From NCBI RefSeq assembly GCF_001482385.1, contig NZ_CP013611.1, positions 2,356,001 to 2,420,000 on the forward strand: a stretch of DNA of 64,000 nucleotides, read 5' to 3'. Shown here piece by piece: positions 56,738 through 64,000 of this stretch. A model generated the notes under the pieces. The model ran no database searches. It was given only the letters and a program-made list of their open reading frames with translations, and had not been told where the DNA came from. How positions within the stretch are numbered: the stretch's first letter is position 1; each line of letters opens with the position of its first letter. The DNA is from Pseudoalteromonas rubra (GTDB lineage: Bacteria > Pseudomonadota > Gammaproteobacteria > Enterobacterales > Alteromonadaceae). The position numbers were made by a program, and so were the translations under genes.

Positions 56738-58555
56738 TTAGTACACGTCTTTTTGATAGCGACCCGCGCTGCGTAGCTCTTTGAGATACTCTTCAGCTTC
56801 CTCGTCGCTCTTACCTGCATACTGCTTAACGATGTCCACTAATGCCTGATGAACGTCCTTGGCCATACGGCTGGCGTCTCCACATACATAAAAATGCGCA
56901 CCATTTTGCAACCATGTGTATACGTCCTGACCCTTCTCACGTAAACGGTCCTGAACGTAGATTTTGTCCGCCTGATCACGGCTAAAGGCCAGATCAATGC
57001 GATTCAGTACGCCCGATTTCACGTACTTTTGTAATTCAACCTGATACAGGAAGTCCTGAGTAAAGTGTGGGTTACCGAAGAACAACCAGTTGTCGCCCTC
57101 AGCATCACGCGCTTCACGTTCTTGCAGGAACGCACGGAATGGTGCGATACCGGTACCCGGGCCTACCATGATCACCGGTGTATTGTCGTCTGCTGGCAAA
57201 CGGAAATTGTCGTTATGCTCGCTGAACACTTTAATTTGCGTGCCTTCCTCAACGCGATGCGCCAGGTAGCCAGAGCAACCGCCCTGATGGGTTTCACCAA
57301 AGGCGTCAAATTCCACCAACCCTACGGTCAGGTGCACTTCTTCCTCAACCTCAGCCTGGCTCGATGCAATAGAGTACAAGCGTGGCTGGATCTTACGACA
57401 GCTGTCCACCAGTGCCTGTGCACTCAGCGTGCCTGCCTGTTGTTTGATGATATCGAAAATCTGGCGCGCTTCGATGTACTCGCGCAGCGCCGCTTTGTCG
57501 CTCACCAATGCACTCAATTCTTCATTACTTGTTGCTGCCGCATATTTTTCGACAAAACCAGGGTAAGACTGCGTGAGTTCCAGTTTTTCAATCAGCGCAG
57601 TGCGCAGTGTTAGCGTCTCAGTGCCCAGTGTGACTTCGCTATCCCCTTCCAGCGCAAGCAAGGCGATAACTTCGTCGACACGCTGCTCATCGTTAAGGAA
57701 GAAAACGCCCAGTGAATCACCTGGCTGATACGCAATGTCAGACCCTTCCAGTGAAATCTCTACATGGCGTACATCTTTGGTCGAGTCACGACCGGTGATC
57801 TTCTGTACCACCGAGATTTCTGCGCTGAACGGATTCTGCTTAGTGTATTGACTGGCATGGGCACCGGCCGTTGCCAGTGGCATAGCGACCACATTAGCAC
57901 CGGCATCCGCCTGTTGTGCTTTCAGCGCAGGCTCAAACGCGTCCAGGGCACTGTCAATCCAGGCTGTTGCCTGATCTTCGTAATCGACATCTAAATCAGC
58001 ACGTGCAACGACAGACTCAGCACCCAGTTTTTGCAGGCGCTCTTCAAAATCAATGGCAGTCTGACAGAAGAACTCATAGCTTGAATCACCCAGGCCCAGT
58101 ACAGCCACTTGAACACCATCCAGTTTCGGGGCTTTTTTACCGGCCAAAAAGGCATGCAATGTCTCAGCATCTTCAGGTGGTTCACCCTCACCGTAGGTGG
58201 ATACCGCAACGGCAATAAACTGTTCTTTCTTCAAGGCTGAAGGCTTGTAATCAGCCATATTAACCAGCTTGGTTTGCAGGCCACGTGCCTTTGCCGCACT
58301 CTCTAACTGAGCCGCAACGCCTTTGGCATTACCCGTCTGCGAGCCATATAAAATGGTCAAAGGCGCCGCTTCAGAAACCGCCGCTGGCGTCTGTCCTAAA
58401 CTCCCCGCAAGCGCGGCGGTGTTTGCATTGGCAGCCAGGTAACCACTGACCCAAGCTTGCTGGATCGGATTAAGCTCCGCCACTAACCCCTGTAATTTTT
58501 GCAGTTGTTCTTGTGTCAGCGGACTGGCCGCGGCACTGAGTTGACTTAACAACAT
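56738..58555 (-). CDS. cysJ: Sulfite reductase (NADPH) flavoprotein alpha subunit
   Basis: Diflavin reductase that passes electrons from NADPH to CysI. From the ATG at 58555 (MLLSQLSAAASPLT) it has 605 residues, close to E. coli CysJ (599). Domains: flavodoxin (about 62-205, LTILYGSQTGNAKGVA), FAD/connection domain (RLYSIASS) and NADPH-binding domain (MVGPGTGIAPFRAFLQ; C-terminal YQKDVY). The frame upstream to 58627 is not supported. A GGGGA site precedes the start. Confidence 0.96.
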   Translation of the reverse strand: MLLSQLSAAASPLTQEQLQKLQGLVAELNPIQQAWVSGYLAANANTAALAGSLGQTPAAVSEAAPLTILYGSQTGNAKGVAAQLESAAKARGLQTKLVNMADYKPSALKKEQFIAVAVSTYGEGEPPEDAETLHAFLAGKKAPKLDGVQVAVLGLGDSSYEFFCQTAIDFEERLQKLGAESVVARADLDVDYEDQATAWIDSALDAFEPALKAQQADAGANVVAMPLATAGAHASQYTKQNPFSAEISVVQKITGRDSTKDVRHVEISLEGSDIAYQPGDSLGVFFLNDEQRVDEVIALLALEGDSEVTLGTETLTLRTALIEKLELTQSYPGFVEKYAAATSNEELSALVSDKAALREYIEARQIFDIIKQQAGTLSAQALVDSCRKIQPRLYSIASSQAEVEEEVHLTVGLVEFDAFGETHQGGCSGYLAHRVEEGTQIKVFSEHNDNFRLPADDNTPVIMVGPGTGIAPFRAFLQEREARDAEGDNWLFFGNPHFTQDFLYQVELQKYVKSGVLNRIDLAFSRDQADKIYVQDRLREKGQDVYTWLQNGAHFYVCGDASRMAKDVHQALVDIVKQYAGKSDEEAEEYLKELRSAGRYQKDVY

Positions 58556-58881
58556 GATGATTGTTTCCCCATAACCCTTATATAGCTTGCCCCGCCGAAT
58601 TGCCCCGGCGGTTCCACCCGCGCACATAGATGCAATTCGGTCATTTTCTTAGCATGCAGGATACGCAACTCACCGCGCGACAAAAAGAACAGTATCTGCT
58701 TTGTTATTCCATTTGGTTATGGATATTCAAAAACTCCAAATAAAACAGATTAAAAATCATTGTACCGATTTGCACAATACAAAAGTTAACGACAATGTAA
58801 CAAAAACCCTTTAAACTTCCACTCGGTTTTTTACAACCAAACAACAATGATAAGTACAAAATAGAACACGGGAATAATAAA
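58556..58881. other. Divergent region between cysJ and the endonuclease gene
   Basis: 326 AT-rich bases with no trusted ORF. It must contain the cys operon promoter and probably CysB sites, but I cannot place them. A GGGAATAATAAA stretch before 58882 serves as ribosome binding site for the nuclease gene. Confidence 0.4.
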
Positions 58882-60528
58882 ATGATTACAAAAAAACAGG
58901 CTTCGTGCCTGACAAAGAGTCTGGCTGGCAGCGCCTTAAGCTTGCTCAGCACCATGACATGGGGACAGGTAAACAACGGAGATTTCGAACAATGGCAGCT
59001 GGGCAAGCCCAGTAACTGGACCACCATTGACTCGGGTATCTCTTTGACTACCGAACAAAATCGCGTTCAAAGCGGACTGACAGCGGCGGCCGTCAGTGTG
59101 CTGACCACAACGCAGGGAAATACGGATCTGACACAATCTGTATCCGTAGAGGCCGGTAAGACATACACCTTCAGTACCTGGGTGTATCATACGGAAGGCG
59201 GCGTCAGAGCTCGCCTGGTAGCCGACGGTTATCACAATTATTCAGACCCACAGCAATTAAACCAATGGCAACAACTACGCCACGATTATACGGCCACCAG
59301 CAATGGTCAAATCACCGTGGGCCTGCGTTTTTACGATGTCAGCGGGTTTGACGGCAACGAAATTGTCTATGTCGATAACTTTCAGCCCAGCGGCGCGTCA
59401 ACCACCCCGCCGCCAGATGGTGGAAGCTGCCAGGATCACGCGCTCACCTTCAGTCTGACCACAGACAGGTATGGCGAAGAAACCAGCTGGGTTATTAAGA
59501 ACGCGTCGAACGCGACTGTGGCCAGTGGTCAAAATTACGGGGCCAGCCAGAACTACAGTGAAGCGGTATGTTTAACAGCTGGTTCATACACTTTTACGAT
59601 ATCTGACAGCTATGGTGACGGTATTTGTTGCAGTTATGGAAACGGCTCATATCGCCTGACAGGACCATCCGGAACGCTGGCGTCGGGTAGTCAGTTCACT
59701 TCATCAGCTTCGCATAGCTTCACGCTGGGCACGGACAATGGGGGTGGCGACGGCGGTGGTGATACCCCCACCGGTTACTACAGTGCAGCAGCAGGTTTAA
59801 GCGGTTATGCACTTAAAACTGCACTTCACAACATCATTGCCAGCCATAACAATCAGGGCTATAGCGCTATCTGGTCGTTCATCGATCAATACGAGCGTGA
59901 CCGCTACTTCGAGAACAATGGCACTGTACTGGACCGTTACTCAGAAAAACCAACCGGCACTGACAGCCACGAGTTTACGGCGGTGAGCGACCAGTGTGGT
60001 ACCGCCCGTACGGAAGGCGACTGCTACAACCGCGAACATTCGTTCCCGAAAAGCTGGTTTGGCGGCAAGATTGAACCAATGAACTCGGACATACATCATA
60101 TCTTTGCGTCCGATGGCTATGTGAATAATCGTCGCAGCAGTTTCCCGTTTGGCGAGGTTGGCAGCAGTACGTATGTCTCCAGTAATGGCAGCAAAGTCGG
60201 GAATGGTTCTGGCATCGGATACAGTGGCACTGTATTTGAACCTATCGACGCGTTCAAGGGAGATTTTGCCCGCGCCTACTTCTATATGGCAACCCGTTAC
60301 CAGGACCGTATTGCCAGCTGGCAAAGCTACTCCACGAATGGAGATGCCGTGCTCAATGGCAGCAGTGATCAGGTCTTTGAAAGCTGGGTTATCACTATGC
60401 TCAAACGCTGGCACCAGGCAGATCCGGTTGATGCACTGGAACGTGCCCGCAATGACGGCGCATATCAGTTCCAGGGCAACCGTAACCCATTTGTTGACCA
60501 CCCTGAATTTGTAGAGCAGATCTGGTAA
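58882..60528 (+). CDS. Secreted endonuclease I with accessory binding modules
   Basis: Extracellular DNase of 548 residues. A signal peptide (about 1-28) is followed by a carbohydrate-binding-like jelly-roll module (about 31-172: VNNGDFEQWQLGKPSNW...VDNFQPSG). Then comes a second Cys-containing beta module (about 182-280, with DSYGDGICCSYGNGSYRL), a Gly/Asp-rich linker and the endonuclease I domain (about 300-545). The catalytic region is NREHSFPKSWF and the downstream NSDIHHIFASDGYVNNRRS. It is much longer than E. coli EndA (235), because of the added modules, which may bind surfaces or polysaccharides. A nutrient or biofilm-DNA role is inferred. Confidence 0.88.
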   Translation: MITKKQASCLTKSLAGSALSLLSTMTWGQVNNGDFEQWQLGKPSNWTTIDSGISLTTEQNRVQSGLTAAAVSVLTTTQGNTDLTQSVSVEAGKTYTFSTWVYHTEGGVRARLVADGYHNYSDPQQLNQWQQLRHDYTATSNGQITVGLRFYDVSGFDGNEIVYVDNFQPSGASTTPPPDGGSCQDHALTFSLTTDRYGEETSWVIKNASNATVASGQNYGASQNYSEAVCLTAGSYTFTISDSYGDGICCSYGNGSYRLTGPSGTLASGSQFTSSASHSFTLGTDNGGGDGGGDTPTGYYSAAAGLSGYALKTALHNIIASHNNQGYSAIWSFIDQYERDRYFENNGTVLDRYSEKPTGTDSHEFTAVSDQCGTARTEGDCYNREHSFPKSWFGGKIEPMNSDIHHIFASDGYVNNRRSSFPFGEVGSSTYVSSNGSKVGNGSGIGYSGTVFEPIDAFKGDFARAYFYMATRYQDRIASWQSYSTNGDAVLNGSSDQVFESWVITMLKRWHQADPVDALERARNDGAYQFQGNRNPFVDHPEFVEQIW

Positions 60529-60592
60529 CGCTGAACACTGTATCAAGAGCAATGGGGTTCAGCGCATCAGGCGATGGCTGACCCCAGTCAAC

Positions 60593-60616
60593 AAAGGCAG
60601 ACACCTGTCTGCCTTT
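60593..60616. terminator. Hairpin between endonuclease and tetR genes
   Basis: Perfect 11-bp stem AAAGGCAGACA / TGTCTGCCTTT with a CC loop, overlapping the tetR stop codon. A second stem TGGGGT-CAGC / GCTG-ACCCCA lies at about 60553-60586. Together they separate the convergent genes. Confidence 0.75.
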
Positions 60617-61241
60617 AATCCACTTTCAGTCCACCGCCACGTAAAATCAGTCGGACTGTCTGCGTCACGGTCTGAGACAGTATCCCCTGACGGGTTGTCA
60701 GCCAATGGAGCAGCGCCCCCACTAAAGCATTGAGCAATGCCTGACTCACCACTTCTATGTGCTGAGCGTCGCCTCGCGGGCCCGACCAGTGTGCCTCATC
60801 CATATCACCCATGAAGGCCGCGAACGTATCCCGCGCTTTCTCCAGATCATCTTTGTCCCGTTTAAGCAATGCACTGAACTCATCAGTATATTCACACTTA
60901 AACAAGATCACTTCCTGAAAGGCAATCAGCGCCTCTGACTGCTCCAGCGTTTCAAAATAAAAGGCGATTGCATCAATCAGATTTGCCGGGCTGGGGGTCA
61001 GGGTTTCCAGCTTTTGCTGCGCGGCCTCATCCAGCGGCAAGGCGTATTCCTGAGTGATGGCCTCCAGCACTTCCAGCTTATTTTTGAAATGCCAGTAAAA
61101 CGCCCCTTTGGTGACGCCAGCAGCCTTGGAAATATCCATCAGGGTGGTGTGCGCGACCCCTTTTTCACTGAATAATTGCAGCGCCGATTTGATCAGCGCC
61201 AGTCGTGTCTGTTCGGCTTCTTCTTTGGTTCTTCTGGGCAT
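60615..61241 (-). CDS. TetR/AcrR family transcriptional regulator
   Basis: Probable repressor of the adjacent efflux pump. From the ATG at 61241 it has 208 residues; the frame upstream overlaps the RND gene and is not credible. The N-terminal helix-turn-helix is typical (RTKEEAEQTRLALIKSALQLFSEKGVAHTTLMDISKAAGVTKGAFYWHFKNK), of the AcrR/TtgR type, followed by a helical ligand-binding domain. It follows the RND pump gene by 20 bases on the same strand and so is probably in its operon, allowing autoregulation. Confidence 0.9.
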   Translation of the reverse strand: MPRRTKEEAEQTRLALIKSALQLFSEKGVAHTTLMDISKAAGVTKGAFYWHFKNKLEVLEAITQEYALPLDEAAQQKLETLTPSPANLIDAIAFYFETLEQSEALIAFQEVILFKCEYTDEFSALLKRDKDDLEKARDTFAAFMGDMDEAHWSGPRGDAQHIEVVSQALLNALVGALLHWLTTRQGILSQTVTQTVRLILRGGGLKVD

Positions 61242-61261
61242 TAGTTTGTTCCAACACACTG

Positions 61262-64000
61262 TTAAGCAGGCTTTTCGGTTACTGGTCGCGAGACTAGCAT
61301 GTACATTGCCGGTATGACAATCATGGCTACCAGTGTCGATGCCAGTAAGCCAAAGATAATCGCAAAACACAGCGGGAACCAGGTTGGGTCGCTTAATCCC
61401 AGCGGCACTAATCCGACGATGGTGGTGATGCTGGTGCCGATGATAGGCCTCAGGCGATCTGCTGCACCACGCGCGCAGGCTTCGCGTAATACCACACCCG
61501 CTTTGATATGGCCGTTAATGGTGTCAAGCATCACTATCGCGTTGTTGACCACTATCCCCACCAAGGCTATCAACCCTATCATGGCCGGGAAAGAAAACGG
61601 AATTTGAAACATCCAGAATCCGGTGAAGGTGCCTATCAAAGCCAATGGGATCGTAAACAGGACCACCAGAGGTTGTTTAAAGGATCCCAGCGCCAGGGTC
61701 AGGACTGCAAACACCATCATGATCGCCAGTACAAACACCATCCCGGCAGAGCCATAGGTTTCCTCCGCATTTTCAGCTTCCCCTGCGTAACTATAGTAAT
61801 ACCCTTGTGGCCAGTTTTGTTCCCAGGTATGCAGCTGCGGTTCAAGCTGCGAGATCACTTCCCCAACCGTGATGCCGTCCACTTTGGCTTTGATGGTGAT
61901 GGCACGCTGAGTCTGCGCGTGGGTGTAAAGTGGCGGCACCGCATCAATCTCATACTCAACCAGGTTGCCGCCCGGTACCAGCTCACCGCTGGGTGTGAAC
62001 AGGCTGATCAGGTTGATCTCAGCATGAGATTTTGGTCCGCCAATGTCCTCATCGCGACTTTCCCAGTACGTACTGAGCCTGATTTTCAGGTCATCTTCGG
62101 TCCCTGTCAGTTTAAATTTCCCGAACTCATCGGCTTCCGTTGCCAGGCGCAGTTGACTGGCAAAGTCTTGCTCTGTAATACCATGAAAATTGAGTGCTTC
62201 CCTGTCAGCTGTCAGCCTGACCTGACTTTGCCAGGCGCCGAGGTTGTTACGCACGTCAGTAACACCATCAATGGTTGCCAGCAGCTGCTGAACCTCGCTG
62301 GCATACGCCGACAATTGCGCCATATCCGGACCACTGAGTACAATTTGCACCGGATCATCATTACTCGACCCCCCTACCTCCGGTGTAAACAGCACCGTGA
62401 CACCCGCCACACCTGCCAGCGCTTCGTTGAGGCCCGCTCTGAGCTCAGGCACATATTCATAGGCTAACTGCTCCCGTGCATGCTTTGGCACAAATAAGGC
62501 CGAAAAGCCGACCAAATTCGGGTTTTCATTGAGTAATAGTTGTTCACTAATAGAACTGATTGCCCGGGGACTCTTTTTACCCACGTACATGGTCACGTTT
62601 TCAAAGTATGGTTTGGTGGCCAGGTAATCCCCGGCACGTTCAGCCACCAGACGACTTTGGGCAAGCGTTGCATTAGGCCCCAGCTCAATCGTAATCGCCA
62701 AATTGCGGCCATCCCCTTTTGGATAAAGCAGTGAAGGCAACGTGCTCATCAGCCCAATTGATATCACCCATACCAGTACGCTGCCAGCCACCCAGGCACC
62801 GGCCTGACGGCGGCTACCCAGCGCAAACCGACCGAGCCAGCGCTGTAACGCCTGTCCAGCTGTCTGAGTCAATGTGTCAACCTGACTCATCTGTGTCTGT
62901 TTGGCATCACGCAACAGATACTGCGACAAAGGAATGCAGATTAAAAAGGCTATCAGGTAACTCAGCACCAGACACAATACAGCGGTAATGGGAATAAGAC
63001 GGATGAATTTTCCATCCACGCCGCCAATTGCCATCATCGGCGCCATTGCCAAAATGGTAGTCAGCTGGCCAGAAAATGCTGGCATGGCATAGGTTTTAAC
63101 GGTTGCCAGCGCCGCGTCCTGAAAACGCAGCCGTTTGCGATGCAGGTTGTCGTGCATGCCTTCCATCACCAGAATGAACACATCAACCAGCATGCCCAGA
63201 GCCAGTACCATACCGATGATCATCATTGTATTCAGGGTATAACCGAATAGACCCAGGATCATAAGCGCGCCGAGAAACGTCAGTGGAATGGCTGCCCCCG
63301 CGATCAGTGCCTCCCGCCAGGTGAGTAACACCATCAGAATAATGAACACGGCCAGCATAGCCTGCCAGATATTGCCAAACACATTGGCAAACGACTCATC
63401 AATCAGAGCACTCTCATCACTGATGATCTGCACCTTCAAACCCTCCGGCCAGTACCCCTGCGTCTGATAGTCCGCCATGGCGGTTTTCACTTCATTGATC
63501 AAGGTAATGGTGTCAACGCCCGGGCGCTTTTTCACACCCAGTGACACCCCCTGTGTAAACGCCTCCCCCTGTTCGGAAAAGTAGGTTTCACTTTTCACTT
63601 TATCCAGCCCTTTATAAACCAGCGCCACTTCTTCCAGGCGCACTAAGCGGTTATCGCTAAGCCTGGCTACCGGCAATTGCTGCAACGTTTTGATATCATC
63701 AAAACGACCCGCAAGATAAAGACGGTGAATACGATTCCCATTGTCATACTCACCCCAGCTGGTATCCAGGTTGGCCTCTTCGATGCGCTGACGAACCAGA
63801 CTCGGCGATATTTTCAGCGATCTTAACCTGTCCGGTAACATCCGCACATGCACCACGGTTTCGCGATATCCGCCCTTATCAACCTTTTTCACCCCAGGCT
63901 TGGCCTCAAGGCGCTTTTCAATGGTTTTAACCACCCGACTGAAGCCAGTATCGTCCAGCGAGCCATACAACATAAATTCAATGACAGGCGTATCATTGAC
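61262..64000 (-). CDS. RND-family efflux permease (5' part outside window)
   Basis: Inner-membrane proton-driven exporter of the AcrB/MexB superfamily. The frame is open through the window end, reading ...VNDTPVIEF before the Met at 63973, so the N-terminal ~120 residues are missing. Visible are the porter domains and the transmembrane core, with GMVLALGMLVDVFILVMEGM (the relay-helix region; only one Asp) and the second half ending IALVGIVVNNAIVMLDTI and IGTSITTIVGLVPLG. The substrate is unknown. The membrane-fusion partner is expected upstream, beyond 64,000. The TetR regulator follows. Confidence 0.92.
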   Translation of the reverse strand, partial: VNDTPVIEFMLYGSLDDTGFSRVVKTIEKRLEAKPGVKKVDKGGYRETVVHVRMLPDRLRSLKISPSLVRQRIEEANLDTSWGEYDNGNRIHRLYLAGRFDDIKTLQQLPVARLSDNRLVRLEEVALVYKGLDKVKSETYFSEQGEAFTQGVSLGVKKRPGVDTITLINEVKTAMADYQTQGYWPEGLKVQIISDESALIDESFANVFGNIWQAMLAVFIILMVLLTWREALIAGAAIPLTFLGALMILGLFGYTLNTMMIIGMVLALGMLVDVFILVMEGMHDNLHRKRLRFQDAALATVKTYAMPAFSGQLTTILAMAPMMAIGGVDGKFIRLIPITAVLCLVLSYLIAFLICIPLSQYLLRDAKQTQMSQVDTLTQTAGQALQRWLGRFALGSRRQAGAWVAGSVLVWVISIGLMSTLPSLLYPKGDGRNLAITIELGPNATLAQSRLVAERAGDYLATKPYFENVTMYVGKKSPRAISSISEQLLLNENPNLVGFSALFVPKHAREQLAYEYVPELRAGLNEALAGVAGVTVLFTPEVGGSSNDDPVQIVLSGPDMAQLSAYASEVQQLLATIDGVTDVRNNLGAWQSQVRLTADREALNFHGITEQDFASQLRLATEADEFGKFKLTGTEDDLKIRLSTYWESRDEDIGGPKSHAEINLISLFTPSGELVPGGNLVEYEIDAVPPLYTHAQTQRAITIKAKVDGITVGEVISQLEPQLHTWEQNWPQGYYYSYAGEAENAEETYGSAGMVFVLAIMMVFAVLTLALGSFKQPLVVLFTIPLALIGTFTGFWMFQIPFSFPAMIGLIALVGIVVNNAIVMLDTINGHIKAGVVLREACARGAADRLRPIIGTSITTIVGLVPLGLSDPTWFPLCFAIIFGLLASTLVAMIVIPAMYMLVSRPVTEKPA

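Overview
The window looks like chromosomal DNA of a marine gammaproteobacterium of the order Alteromonadales, most probably Pseudoalteromonas. This is inferred from gene content and order, not from a database search. The pointers are: enterobacterial-type synteny blocks (groL-groS-fxsA-cutA-dsbD; yihI-csr RNA-engB-polA; yihY-dtd-madA), marine-type secreted proteins, short TATACCAATTT-ended repeats, and a small double-glycine leader peptide of a kind I associate with Pseudoalteromonas.

Layout. 1-8.2 kb: the end of an unrecognised gene, then groES-groEL on the minus strand with a sigma-32-like promoter, fxsA, cutA-dsbD, and aroQ-accB-accC. 8.3-19.3 kb: a DMT transporter with a suspicious start, DUF2489-yihI-methyltransferase, a GGA-rich CsrB/CsrC-type RNA that is not an ORF, cytochrome c4, engB, DUF1285-yceI, polA, elbB and cytochrome c5. 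19.4-27.5 kb: a GAF-GAF-GGDEF protein with a degenerate EAL, rep, ubiK, carbonic anhydrase, a methyltransferase and a membrane-anchored NMT1-type binding protein. 27.5-34.2 kb: a complete ilvLGMEDA operon with leader peptide and attenuator. 34.4-37.8 kb: a TraB/GumN protein, an adhesin-like secreted protein and a hybrid histidine kinase.

37.9-42.3 kb: a lysine riboswitch followed by a tight four-gene cassette (DapA, DapD, a fold-III PLP decarboxylase and an AstE/aspartoacylase-like deacylase). Its composition suggests an acyl-blocked lysine/diaminopimelate branch. 42.3-46.0 kb: two inverted copies of a ~220 bp MITE-like element bracket a RiPP-like precursor, pldA, madA and a spermidine-synthase-like protein. 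46.0-54.0 kb: dtd, pip, yihY and several small or poorly known genes. 54.1-58.6 kb: assimilatory sulfate/sulfite reduction, cysJ-cysI-cysH. 58.9-64 kb: a secreted endonuclease I with accessory modules, a TetR regulator and the 3' part of an RND efflux pump that runs off the window.

Most genes are housekeeping. Regulation by RNA is unusually visible: the csr RNA, the lysine riboswitch with an apparent translational switch, the ilv attenuator, and a possible further RNA between polA and yceI. The items most worth following up are the riboswitch-controlled dap-like cassette, the csr RNA, the Cys-rich leader peptide and the MITE pair. No tRNA, rRNA, CRISPR array or intact insertion sequence was seen.
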